Shown here: one piece after another, positions 43,341-53,218 of the stretch
How the letters are laid out: each line of letters starts with the position of its first letter
Position numbering within the stretch: position 1 is the stretch's first letter
From: Desulfitobacterium hafniense DCB-2
GTDB taxonomy: Bacteria > Bacillota > Desulfitobacteriia > Desulfitobacteriales > Desulfitobacteriaceae
Direction of reading: 5' to 3'
Assembly: GCF_000021925.1 (NCBI RefSeq)
Contig: NC_011830.1
Span: 2,318,501-2,382,500, forward strand
DNA: 64,000 nt
Program-made: the position numbers and the translations under genes
The notes under the pieces: generated by a model
The model's input: only the letters and a program-made list of their open reading frames with translations
Told to the model about the DNA's origin: nothing
Database searches by the model: none

Positions 43341-46300
43341 GTCGAGGCCTCTACGAGGCTCGAGGGTTGAAATCCTATGGGATGGACAGATATAAATTAA
43401 CCATGTCGGTCGAGGCCTCTACGAGGCTCGAGGGTTGAAATAGCTGAAAATCTATCTGCCGCCCTGACTTATTTGTCGAGGCCTCTACGAGGCTCGAGGG
43501 TTGAAATGTCACTGAATCAGCGGTTACTATCACTGCAGGGGTAGTCGAGGCCTCTACGAGGCTCGAGGGTTGAAATCGGGCAGTGCCGGCTTTGTACTCC
43601 ATCCAGCGCGGTCGAGGCCTCTACGAGGCTCGAGGGTTGAAATTGTCCGGATACGAAGTTGGTCTCAGTAGCAGTGAGTCGAGGCCTCTACGAGGCTCGA
43701 GGGTTGAAATTCGTGAGGGATTCCATGATTTCAGCTCCGGTAAAGTGTCGAGGCCTCTACGAGGCTCGAGGGTTGAAATTATTTCGGACGGTAGCATGAC
43801 AACTACCGCTAAGGTCGAGGCCTCTACGAGGCTCGAGGGTTGAAATAAACGACTGAATACGTAGACACGGCGAAAACGACGTCGAGGCCTCTACGAGGCT
43901 CGAGGGTTGAAATCCCGGGGACGTACTGCCAAGCCTTGTTGAAATCTGTCGAGGCCTCTACGAGGCTCGAGGGTTGAAATAAATCGCTCAAGCAGTAACA
44001 GTTCGGATTTGTTGGGTCGAGGCCTCTACGAGGCTCGAGGGTTGAAATTTTTCGTCCAAATCGGGTGCCTCGTGAGGCCTGACGTCGAGGCCTCTACGAG
44101 GCTCGAGGGTTGAAATTTTTTCTGCACAGCAAGCCACGCATAAAACTCCTGTCGAGGCCTCTACGAGGCTCGAGGGTTGAAATCCTGGGGGCTTAGTGAT
44201 TAAGCCGTCAAGGATAGTCGAGGCCTCTACGAGGCTCGAGGGTTGAAATCGTCAGCGCCTTTGCCGACAGGCTTTCCGATATGTCGAGGCCTCTACGAGG
44301 CTCGAGGGTTGAAATTGACCCTCGCTGCCCACCAAGTTGGCCATACGGGTCGAGGCCTCTACGAGGCTCGAGGGTTGAAATTATAATGTTTTTCATTAAC
44401 TCTATAGGTTTTTCAGAGTCGAGGCCTCTACGAGGCTCGAGGGTTGAAATTGTCATTCCACAATAAGCACAGGCATCTCCAAAAGTCGAGGCCTCTACGA
44501 GGCTCGAGGGTTGAAATATTGTCAGGATTGTACGTTACACACCAATGCCAATGTCGAGGCCTCTACGAGGCTCGAGGGTTGAAATTAGAATTTGTGGTAA
44601 CGCCTTTTCTAATCTTTCGTCGAGGCCTCTACGAGGCTCGAGGGTTGAAATGAATACGCAAAGGTGATTTTTGAATGCGAGAAGGGTCGAGGCCTCTACG
44701 AGGCTCGAGGGTTGAAATTGCCGGTTCCTGCCCATGCCGACACGATCCTCGCCGGTCGAGGCCTCTACGAGGCTCGAGGGTTGAAATCGTCCTACCTGAT
44801 TGAGAAACGCAATATCAAAGAAGTCGAGGCCTCTACGAGGCTCGAGGGTTGAAATCCTCCAGTCTTTATCAACCTCAGCCGGGGTTTCTGTCGAGGCCTC
44901 TACGAGGCTCGAGGGTTGAAATGCTCAATCTGCAAAAGGTGATGAGCGCAATCCGCAAGTCGAGGCCTCTACGAGGCTCGAGGGTTGAAATATAAAGGCC
45001 AACACGATAGCAAACAAGGCGACATGTCGAGGCCTCTACGAGGCTCGAGGGTTGAAATTGCAGCATACTCGGCAATAAGGGACTCAAAGAAGTCGAGGCC
45101 TCTACGAGGCTCGAGGGTTGAAATCCAAAGCCAAACAAACATATACCGGGAATCGGACGGTCGAGGCCTCTACGAGGCTCGAGGGTTGAAATATCAGACT
45201 GGCCGAAGAGATGAAGAATCCTATTGGTCGAGGCCTCTACGAGGCTCGAGGGTTGAAATAATCGATTGGTCCATAGAGGCAAAAATCTCTTTGTCGAGGC
45301 CTCTACGAGGCTCGAGGGTTGAAATTGGATCGCACGAGTGGTCAGGGCGCGGCGGGCTCCGTCGAGGCCTCTACGAGGCTCGAGGGTTGAAATAAGGCTG
45401 CTTGTAATATGGAAAGGCGCTGGAGAGGTCGAGGCCTCTACGAGGCTCGAGGGTTGAAATTTGCCCTCCTTCGAACACCTTACTTTGCAGGTCCCGTCGA
45501 GGCCTCTACGAGGCTCGAGGGTTGAAATATTTTTACAAACCAGTTGACAATCTCCGCATGATGTCGAGGCCTCTACGAGGCTCGAGGGTTGAAATCCAGG
45601 CGTGCCTTGGTTAAAGCAAGAATCTGAGGTCGAGGCCTCTACGAGGCTCGAGGGTTGAAATTGTTGGGACAAATCCGCGCCGGCCTGAAGATTTGGTCGA
45701 GGCCTCTACGAGGCTCGAGGGTTGAAATCTGATCCGGAAGTCTATATTTATCAAAATCAGGAGTCGAGGCCTCTACGAGGCTCGAGGGTTGAAATCGTAT
45801 AGGGTAGCAAAGCTCGTTATCGAGTGCGGTCGAGGCCTCTACGAGGCTCGAGGGTTGAAATTTGGGCAAGAGGCGGACCTTAGCGGAGCCAAACAGGTCG
45901 AGGCCTCTACGAGGCTCGAGGGTTGAAATAGCCCATTTGTATGAATAGGGTCGGCCTGTCTTGGGTCGAGGCCTCTACGAGGCTCGAGGGTTGAAATCCC
46001 GCATGAGCCACAAACATGTCTGATGCACACGCACGTCGAGGCCTCTACGAGGCTCGAGGGTTGAAATATACCGTTTACAGGCATCATATCTTTGCTTATG
46101 GTCGAGGCCTCTACGAGGCTCGAGGGTTGAAATATACACGCTATTATGACCGGGGAAATGGGGGAGCGTCGAGGCCTCTACGAGGCTCGAGGGTTGAAAT
46201 TGATACATAAAGTTATCGATGTAGGTTATGTTATGTCGAGGCCTCTACGAGGCTCGAGGGTTGAAATCCACCTGATAGGTTTTGGTTGGTCGGAAGTCCT

Positions 46301-47279
46301 TTAAGTCGAGGCCTCTACGAGGCTCGAGGGTTGAAATACTTTATCTACTTTACTCCTACTGGTGTACTAAGTCGAGGCCTCTACGAGGCTCGAGGGTTGA
46401 AATACTTTATCTACTTTACTCCTACTGGTGTACTAAGTCGAGGCCTCTACGAGGCTCGAGGGTTGAAATTGAAAAGCTCTATTACAGCTGCCTCAAAGGC
46501 ATCGTCGAGGCCTCTACGAGGCTCGAGGGTTGAAATGCCACACTCATGGATAAAGCTAATGCCAATAAGAGTCGAGGCCTCTACGAGGCTCGAGGGTTGA
46601 AATATTGCCGGCTTGCCAATCCTGATGATAGCCTGCAGAGTCGAGGCCTCTACGAGGCTCGAGGGTTGAAATTGAAGTGTCGTGACCACCCCGGCTGTTA
46701 GGCCACGTCGAGGCCTCTACGAGGCTCGAGGGTTGAAATTCCGCACTGGGAATGCCAATCATATTGACTCTGGCGTCGAGGCCTCTACGAGGCTCGAGGG
46801 TTGAAATCTGCTCAATCATAGTCAACTCATCTACCCAACTGTCGAGGCCTCTACGAGGCTCGAGGGTTGAAATGCCTATAGCCGCTGTGTCTTCCAGATT
46901 ATACGCTGGTCGAGGCCTCTACGAGGCTCGAGGGTTGAAATAGCAACTATTTAATCATTCTTCTGAGCGTCAGACACGTCGAGGCCTCTACGAGGCTCGA
47001 GGGTTGAAATCCCGTTTTCGTGGGACCAATACCAGATATCCGCCCGTCGAGGCCTCTACGAGGCTCGAGGGTTGAAATTCGCATACTACCCGATACCGCA
47101 GAGCGTCAGCAAGTCGAGGCCTCTGCGAGGCTCGAGGGTTGAAATTCTATTCGAGAGTGGGCTTGATACCAATTCCGAGTCGAGGCCTCTGCGAGGCTCG
47201 AGGGTTGAAATACAACATGGTCATGTAGCTTTTTTACGCGACGTTCGTCGAGGCCTCTGCGAGGCTCGAGGATTTAAAT
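43341..47279 (+). CRISPR. Type I-C CRISPR array 2: 59 repeats of 33 bp, 58 spacers
   Basis: The repeat is GT, a hairpin region (CGAGGCCTC, TAC, GAGGCTCG) with one bulged G, and the handle AGGGTTGAAAT. It differs from array 1 in stem and handle. Spacers are 33-36 bp. The last three repeats have TCTGCGAGG in place of TCTACGAGG, and the final one ends GGATTTAAAT, so the old end is at 47279. One spacer-repeat unit is duplicated in tandem (starting after repeats 45 and 46). Spacers 5 and 7 are the same as spacers 15 and 6 of array 1. The 48 bp after the array and the stretch to 47427 show no gene. Confidence 0.98.
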
Positions 47280-47427
47280 CGCCTAAGCTCTTGATCGGCG
47301 GTAAGCACAAAAACAGTCGTTCTTTCCGCAAGAGGCGAGGGAGTGAAGCGCACATAATTCGAACTGTTTACGACAGTTAAACCCTGTGGCGAAGAGTTCG
47401 GATTGTGTTATATCTCTGAAATATGAT

Positions 47428-47455
47428 AGAGGATGCCAGATAAAAGGCATCCTCT
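47428..47455. terminator. 10-bp hairpin between array 2 and the HAAS-protein gene
   Basis: AGAGGATGCC (47428-47437) and GGCATCCTCT (47446-47455) are perfectly complementary. It lies 20 bp after the stop of the minus-strand gene and can end both transcripts. Confidence 0.7.
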
Positions 47456-47474
47456 AACTTTCGCATTGCGATTA

Positions 47475-48500
47475 TTACTGTATTTTATATTTTAAGGTTT
47501 TATAGATTGCCTGACCACATTCGGCCAAGGAACAAACTACAACAACAATAGCAATAAAAACAATAAACAAGTTCGCCCCGCCCACTCCCATGAAGCCTAA
47601 TGGGTCAAAGCTGCCCCAATCAATACTTTGCAGAAAGGCTGTAAACTCCGTGCTAAACAAATCCGGCCTATTTAGTAGATAGATCATGATGCACATGTTG
47701 ATTATAGTGCTTATAACAACTGCACCGCAAACGATAGGCGTCCATCTGCGAACCTTGATTTTGAAAATACATGCGCCCACAGCTAATATAGCCATGACGG
47801 CAATAGCGGGGACACAGCTCGCCAGGAAGCTGGGGCTGAAAAGGGTGCGTATTTGTGTATCACCATTTTGGATAACAAAAGCGACGGGCAATACTCCGCG
47901 GCATATTAAAATACCCAAAACAGAGAATACACCCGTTAACACCAGTTCTGCAATGCTGTCTGACAATTTTATTTTGCCTCTATCATCAGGCAAGGCATCC
48001 GGCAAATCTTCGACTCTCCACTCCTGTTCTTTGCTTTTGTTAGCCTTAGCACCTGTACGATCGGCGATTACAAAACCAACCGTTGTCCATATGAGTGCTT
48101 GAAAAACCGCAGATATGCCCATGACAATACCTTTTGACAAAGTATTGCTTATTAAATAAGGCAAATCAACCATGCCGTCTTTAATAGCATCGATAGCTCC
48201 CAGAATCATGCCGATAACCAAAACCACAACGCCAACCAGAGGCAAAACCCATTTTAGTACACGCACATAATCCTCGTAAACAGCCGGAGATATTAGGTAG
48301 CGGGGTTTTTGCCGGTACTTCTCCGCTAATGAAGCGGGCGAACCCAAATTATACAACACCATTTTTCTTTCGTTTTCGTCCGCATTCTCCGGCAGCATGT
48401 CATAGATATTGGATTTCAATTCTTTACTTACTTCCTCCCGGTCTTTTTCCGGGAGGCGGCGTGTAACATCATAAACATAACGCTCAATCAGATTATCCAT
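47475..48500 (-). CDS. Membrane protein with HAAS signalling domain
   Basis: 341 residues from the ATG at 48500, preceded by GGAGG. The N-terminal 80 residues (MDNLIERYVYDVTRRLPEKD, REEVSKELKSNIYDMLP and YNLGSPASLAEKYR) are a HAAS helical domain. About seven hydrophobic segments follow, the first at VLPLVGVVVLVIGMILGAID. HAAS proteins lie next to PadR regulators and are thought to link them to membrane events. The gene overlaps the PadR gene by 8 bp and is probably co-translated. Confidence 0.8.
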   Translation of the reverse strand: MDNLIERYVYDVTRRLPEKDREEVSKELKSNIYDMLPENADENERKMVLYNLGSPASLAEKYRQKPRYLISPAVYEDYVRVLKWVLPLVGVVVLVIGMILGAIDAIKDGMVDLPYLISNTLSKGIVMGISAVFQALIWTTVGFVIADRTGAKANKSKEQEWRVEDLPDALPDDRGKIKLSDSIAELVLTGVFSVLGILICRGVLPVAFVIQNGDTQIRTLFSPSFLASCVPAIAVMAILAVGACIFKIKVRRWTPIVCGAVVISTIINMCIMIYLLNRPDLFSTEFTAFLQSIDWGSFDPLGFMGVGGANLFIVFIAIVVVVCSLAECGQAIYKTLKYKIQ

Positions 48501-48840
48501 TACATTTATCCTCCCCGCAAATGGATTCAATGTTGCTCTGCAGTTTTTTCCATTCTGTCATCAATTCTCTATACACCATTTCGCCTTTTTCGTTGACGGT
48601 ATAATATTTTCTTGGCCTGCTTTCACTTGTATCCCAATCGCTGACCAGTAAGCCCTGATTTTCCAGCCGCCGCAAAAGGGGGTAGAGTGTGTTGGCTTCA
48701 ACGTCTATTTGCTTTTCCTGCATTGTTTGAAGCAATGCATAGCCATAGTGAGGTTGTTTCAAACATCCCAAAACCGCCAGTGTTAAGCTGCCCCGGCGAA
48801 GTTCCGTGATAAAGTTCTGCATTTGCTCATTCGCTGACAT
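48493..48840 (-). CDS. PadR-family transcriptional regulator
   Basis: 115 residues. ELRRGSLTLAVLGCLKQPHY, GYALLQTMQEKQIDVEANTL and YPLLRRLENQGLL are the PadR winged helix; RKYYTVNEKGEMVYRE is the wing. The ATG at 48840 has GGGGTGAT upstream. It is the first gene of a two-gene minus-strand operon with the HAAS protein. Just upstream the sequence TGTGTGATACACA at about 48864-48876 is palindromic and could be its operator. Confidence 0.9.
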   Translation of the reverse strand: MSANEQMQNFITELRRGSLTLAVLGCLKQPHYGYALLQTMQEKQIDVEANTLYPLLRRLENQGLLVSDWDTSESRPRKYYTVNEKGEMVYRELMTEWKKLQSNIESICGEDKCNG

Positions 48841-49109
48841 CGTATCACCCCGTCATTATTATACTGTGTGATACACAATATTGTCAAAATGAATTTATTG
48901 TAATAATGCTTAGCCATCCCAGCAGGGGAAGTTGCTCCTTTTTCTTTTTCCCTTATGATTTGCCATCATTCGCGAATTTTTAACTTTTTCGTAAGAATTT
49001 TTAAAGGTTTTTGTAAAGCACTCCAGCTCAAAACTTGATAAGGTGAAGAGGACGAAAGAGGCGTGACGGAAAGCACCGCAGCCTGGCATAAAGTGGAGAG
49101 TGAGCGGAT

Positions 49110-51053
49110 ATGAATTACAGCACAAAAACAAATCAATTCAATGAGCAGCCGAATCGGCAGTATAGGGGAAGAAGATTGAGGACGGTTGACCACGGCTATA
49201 TGCCGGGGTTGGATGGCCTGAGGGCTTTGGCGGTGTTCGCCGTGATTTTTTATCACCTCAATTTATCATGGGCACCGGGTGGGCTTTTAGGGGTAACTTT
49301 ATTTTTTGTGCTGTCAGGGTATTTGATCACCAATATTCTGCTCAAGCAATGGGAGAGCACCGGAACCATCGATCTGAAAGATTTCTGGCTGCGCCGGGCC
49401 CGGCGGCTTCTGCCGGCAGTTTTTGTGATGCTGGCGGGAGTAATGGTCTGGATGCTGCTTTTCGCTCCGGAACGTCTGGCCGCCCTGAAACAGGAAGCCT
49501 TGGCCGCAGTCTTCTATATCAGCAACTGGTATCTGATCTTCCATCAGGTCTCCTACTTTGAAAGCTTTGGCCCCCCATCTCCACTGGGGCATCTCTGGTC
49601 TTTAGCGGTAGAAGAACAATTCTATCTTCTCTGGCCCCTCCTTTTGGGACTGGGTCTGCGCTGGATTCGGCAGCGCAAATGGCTGGCTGTGGGAACAATT
49701 GCGCTCACTTTTGCATCGGCTGCGGCTATGGCCTTGATCTATAGTCCGGGTCAGGATCCCAGCCGGGTCTATTACGGAACGGATACCCGGGCCTTCTCCC
49801 TGCTTGTCGGTGCTGCCCTGGCTATGGTATGGCCCAGCGGGAAAATGACCGGCGAGCTCACCGGCTCTAAAAAATTGCTCCTGGATGGGACAGGCGCCCT
49901 GGGGCTATTAGCGGTTCTGCTGATGATCCTGAAAACCAACCAATACCAACCCTTTCTCTATCAGGGCGGGCTGTTGCTTTTCTCCATTGCCGCGGCTGTT
50001 TTGGTAGCGGTTCTGGCCCATCCGGCCAGCAGTTTGGGCCGGTTCTTTAGTTGGGGGCCCTGGCGCTGGCTGGGAGAGTGTTCCTATGGGATCTACCTGT
50101 GGCATTACCCGGTGATCATTCTGACCAACCCGGCTGTCAATACGGGAGGCGTGGACCTTTCCCGCACCTTCTGGCAAATTGGCTTAAGTATCATTCTGGC
50201 TGTCCTGTCCCGCCATTTCATTGAGGACCCCATCCGCTACGGAAGGCGGAAACGGGGGCGGAGGCGGGTCCCAGCCCTTCAGTGGTGGCAGAAGCCTTTG
50301 GGTGTCGGTGCCAAAATGTCCTTGGGGATCCTGCTGATGGTTTTGCTGTTGTTTGTAACCCCGAATGGAGGGACAGGAATCTCAGCAAAAGCTATCGCCC
50401 AAAATCATGAAACAACAGAACAGGCCCAGGGCCAGGCTCAGGAACAGGCTCAGAACCAGAATCAGGCTCAGAGTCAGACTCAGACTCAGAATCAGGATGA
50501 ACAGGGGACTCAGGCTCAAGGGGCGGAGCAGGAAGATAATAAAGCCAACGGAGAAGCAATAGGGACAGAGCAAGAAAATGAAATTACCATCATCGGCGAT
50601 TCCGTCATGATCAATGTAACACCCGTATTGCAGGAACAGTTTAAGGGAATTGTTATCGACGCCCAGCTGGGCAGACAAATGTACCAGGCCCCGGAGGTTA
50701 TTGCCGGGCTTCGGGAAGAAGGGAAGCTGGGGAAAACCGTCGTGATTCAACTAGGAAACAACGGGCCCTTCAGTGAGAAACAACTCAAAGAGACCTTGGA
50801 CACCCTGCCGGGAAGTACGGAGATCCTCCTGGTCAATACCCGGGTTCCCAAGCCTTGGGAAGGGGAGGTCAACGAGACCTTGAATAAAGTAGCCCAGTCT
50901 TACCCAGGGGCCAGATTGATCGATTGGCATACGGTCAGCAAGGGCCACAACGATTACTTCTATAAAGACGGGGTCCATCTCACCCAGACCGGAGTGGAAG
51001 CCTACGGGGAAATGTTGGTCAAAGCCTTAGCTGTTGGAGAAAATGATTACTAA
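49110..51053 (+). CDS. OatA-like O-acyltransferase with SGNH domain
   Basis: 647 residues. Residues 30-420 form an acyltransferase-3 membrane domain: MPGLDGLRALAVFAVIFYHL with the conserved His, LFFVLSGYLIT, FWLRRARRLLPAV and YGIYLWHYPVIIL. A linker of about 60 residues extremely rich in Gln, Ala and Asn (nt 50,400-50,570) leads to an SGNH esterase-like domain. There GDSVM holds the catalytic Ser, QLGNNGPF the Asn, and KDGVHLTQTGVEAYG the Asp-His. Such proteins carry acetyl across the membrane to muramic acid of peptidoglycan, which gives lysozyme resistance. Teichoic or polysaccharide acylation is an alternative. Confidence 0.9.
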   Translation: MNYSTKTNQFNEQPNRQYRGRRLRTVDHGYMPGLDGLRALAVFAVIFYHLNLSWAPGGLLGVTLFFVLSGYLITNILLKQWESTGTIDLKDFWLRRARRLLPAVFVMLAGVMVWMLLFAPERLAALKQEALAAVFYISNWYLIFHQVSYFESFGPPSPLGHLWSLAVEEQFYLLWPLLLGLGLRWIRQRKWLAVGTIALTFASAAAMALIYSPGQDPSRVYYGTDTRAFSLLVGAALAMVWPSGKMTGELTGSKKLLLDGTGALGLLAVLLMILKTNQYQPFLYQGGLLLFSIAAAVLVAVLAHPASSLGRFFSWGPWRWLGECSYGIYLWHYPVIILTNPAVNTGGVDLSRTFWQIGLSIILAVLSRHFIEDPIRYGRRKRGRRRVPALQWWQKPLGVGAKMSLGILLMVLLLFVTPNGGTGISAKAIAQNHETTEQAQGQAQEQAQNQNQAQSQTQTQNQDEQGTQAQGAEQEDNKANGEAIGTEQENEITIIGDSVMINVTPVLQEQFKGIVIDAQLGRQMYQAPEVIAGLREEGKLGKTVVIQLGNNGPFSEKQLKETLDTLPGSTEILLVNTRVPKPWEGEVNETLNKVAQSYPGARLIDWHTVSKGHNDYFYKDGVHLTQTGVEAYGEMLVKALAVGENDY

Positions 51054-51113
51054 AATGATCAAATGAAAATCGTGTTATAATAAAGGCCTAAAGTAAAATT
51101 AAGGGATGGGACT

Positions 51114-51827
51114 ATGCGCGAAAAAAAGGTTAAAGTATTGGTTGTGGAAGATGAAGCGTCCATCCGGCGTTTCATTACCCTTAACCTGGAGATGGCCGGA
51201 TATGAGGTGGGAGAAGCGGAGAGCGGGGAAGATGCCCTGGCTCTCCTTACCGAATTTCTCCCCGACTTGGTGGTGTTGGATCTGATGCTGCCGGGGATAG
51301 ACGGTTTGGAAGTTTGCCAGCACATTCGTGAAACCATGCCGGACCCTCTGATCATCATCCTGACAGCTAAAGGGCAGGATACGGATAAAATTATGGGGCT
51401 TGAACTGGGAGCAGATGATTATATGGTCAAGCCCTTTAATCCCTTTGAGCTGATTGCCAGAATCAAAGCCATGCTAAGACGCCGGGATCGCTATGAAGCC
51501 GGAAGAACAGGCTATACCTACGGCAGCCTGCATCTGGACACCGCCGCCAATAAACTCCTCAAAAACAATCAGGAAGTGGAGCTGACCCCTACGGAATATT
51601 CCCTGCTGAAAATGTTTATGGAGAATCCGGGGAAAGCGCTGCGCAGAGAGGAAATGCTCAATGGGATCTGGGGAGAGGATTATTTTGGGGATACCAAAAC
51701 TTTAGATGTGCACATCCGGCGGCTCCGGGAAAAAATCGAGGATAACCCCTCCGATCCCCGGTATATTAAAACCATCTGGGGTTCGGGTTACCGGTGGCAG
51801 CCGGAGATGGTCAGGAGGCTGCCATGA
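51114..51827 (+). CDS. OmpR-family response regulator
   Basis: 237 residues. The receiver has VKVLVVEDEASIRRFITLNL, the phospho-acceptor in PDLVVLDLMLPGIDG and the Lys in DYMVKPFNPFELIARIKAML. The winged helix shows ELTPTEYSLLKMFMENPGKA and LDVHIRRLREKIEDNPSDPR. The stop overlaps the kinase start (ATGA). TATAAT at 51076-51081 is a likely -10 box, though a good -35 is not seen. Likely targets include the acyltransferase and lipoprotein genes nearby. Confidence 0.93.
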   Translation: MREKKVKVLVVEDEASIRRFITLNLEMAGYEVGEAESGEDALALLTEFLPDLVVLDLMLPGIDGLEVCQHIRETMPDPLIIILTAKGQDTDKIMGLELGADDYMVKPFNPFELIARIKAMLRRRDRYEAGRTGYTYGSLHLDTAANKLLKNNQEVELTPTEYSLLKMFMENPGKALRREEMLNGIWGEDYFGDTKTLDVHIRRLREKIEDNPSDPRYIKTIWGSGYRWQPEMVRRLP

Positions 51828-53218
51828 AAGGGATCCGCGGCAGATTGACGGCTAATTTTATGATCGTGATTCTGGTTTCGGTAGCCATTTTGGAAGTGCT
51901 GCTGATTTATACTGTCCAGCAGAATTATTACGGCAGCCTGAGGGGCAACCTGACCAATCAGGTGAAAATCAGTGCTGATATGTATTCCAAATACTATTCC
52001 GATACCTCTTTGGAAGATAACATCCTCTATAATGTGGATGCCTTTTGGAATCAAAGCAACGCTCAAGTGGAAATTGTCGATAGAGACGGGAAGATCGTCA
52101 TGGACTCTCTGGGAGCGATTTCGGAACAAGAGGGGCCCACAGAGGATATTCAGGATGCCCTCAATGATCAGATGGGGGAATGGATAGGAAAATTAAATGG
52201 CCAGAAGGTCATGGCCGTAGCCTATCCCTTAAAATCCGAAGGGGAGATTGTCGGAGCCCTGCGGTTTATTGCTTCTACACATGAAATCGACCAGGATATT
52301 CAGGACACGGCCAAAATTTTTATCGCTATCGGTCTTTTTGTGGCCATGGTGGTGGGTTTCCTCAGCATTTTCTTGGCCAATACCATTCTTATTCCCTTGA
52401 AGGAAGTGACAGCCATTGCCGAAAGCATGGCTGCCGGCAATTTTCAAATCAAGAGCAGGAAAAAGCGGGATGACGAGATCGGCAAGCTTGCCGATACCTT
52501 GAATTATATGGCTGAAGAAATAACCAAAAAAGAAAAGCTGAAAAATGATTTTATCTCTTCGGTCTCCCATGAATTGCGCACTCCCCTGACCTCCATTATG
52601 GGCTGGGCCATAACCCTGCAAAGCGAAAAATTCCAGCAGAAAGAAATGCTCAACGACGGTCTTGGCATCATTGCCAAAGAATCCGAACGGCTCACCCGGA
52701 TGGTGGAAGAGCTCCTGGACTTTTCCAAATTTGTTTCCGGCAGGATTAAGCTGAGTTATGAAGAGGTCAATATGGCCGAACTGATGGAGCATATCCGCAA
52801 ACAACTGACCCCCCGGGCCACCAGGGAAACTATCCAGTTTACAGTGGATTATCCGGAAAACCTCCCCGACCTGTTGACAGATCCTAATCGGTTAAAACAA
52901 GTCTTGATCAATATTCTGGATAACGCCTTGAATTTTACGGCTGCCGAGGGGAGTGTCCGTTTTCAGGCCGAGGTAGGGGAGAAGGACTACACCTTTACGA
53001 TCTCCGACAACGGATGCGGCATTGCTGCCGGTGAACTGCCCATGGTGAAAGAAAAGTTTTACAAAGGCAAGAGCTCTCGTTCCCGCAACGGGATTGGTTT
53101 ATCCATCTGTGAAGAGATCATTACCCTGATGAAAGGCCGGCTGGAAATCCACAGTGAAGTCAATGTCGGGACAACGGTGGTCATTACTCTGCCCAGAGAG
53201 GTGTGTGCCCATGGTTAA
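51824..53218 (+). CDS. Membrane sensor histidine kinase
   Basis: 464 residues from the ATG at 51824, with AGGAGG upstream. Helix 1 lies at about 10-30, an extracytoplasmic PAS/CACHE-like domain at 31-170 (QVEIVDRDGKIVMDSLG), and helix 2 near 172-195. HAMP follows, then HisKA with the His in SSVSHELRTPLTSIMGWAI. The HATPase domain has NILDNALNFT, ISDNGCGIAAGE and NGIGLSICEEI. The design is that of PhoR/ResE/WalK-like kinases. It is coupled to the regulator before it and to the lipoprotein after it (8-bp overlap). Confidence 0.93.
   Translation: MKGIRGRLTANFMIVILVSVAILEVLLIYTVQQNYYGSLRGNLTNQVKISADMYSKYYSDTSLEDNILYNVDAFWNQSNAQVEIVDRDGKIVMDSLGAISEQEGPTEDIQDALNDQMGEWIGKLNGQKVMAVAYPLKSEGEIVGALRFIASTHEIDQDIQDTAKIFIAIGLFVAMVVGFLSIFLANTILIPLKEVTAIAESMAAGNFQIKSRKKRDDEIGKLADTLNYMAEEITKKEKLKNDFISSVSHELRTPLTSIMGWAITLQSEKFQQKEMLNDGLGIIAKESERLTRMVEELLDFSKFVSGRIKLSYEEVNMAELMEHIRKQLTPRATRETIQFTVDYPENLPDLLTDPNRLKQVLINILDNALNFTAAEGSVRFQAEVGEKDYTFTISDNGCGIAAGELPMVKEKFYKGKSSRSRNGIGLSICEEIITLMKGRLEIHSEVNVGTTVVITLPREVCAHG

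Noticed and set aside
44875..45672. 265-codon frame across array 2
   Set aside because: Same artefact: repeat translation in the CRISPR array.
48841..49109. Possible RNA gene in the 269 bp between the PadR gene and the acyltransferase
   Set aside because: Apart from a short palindrome near 48864 no structure or known RNA motif could be supported.
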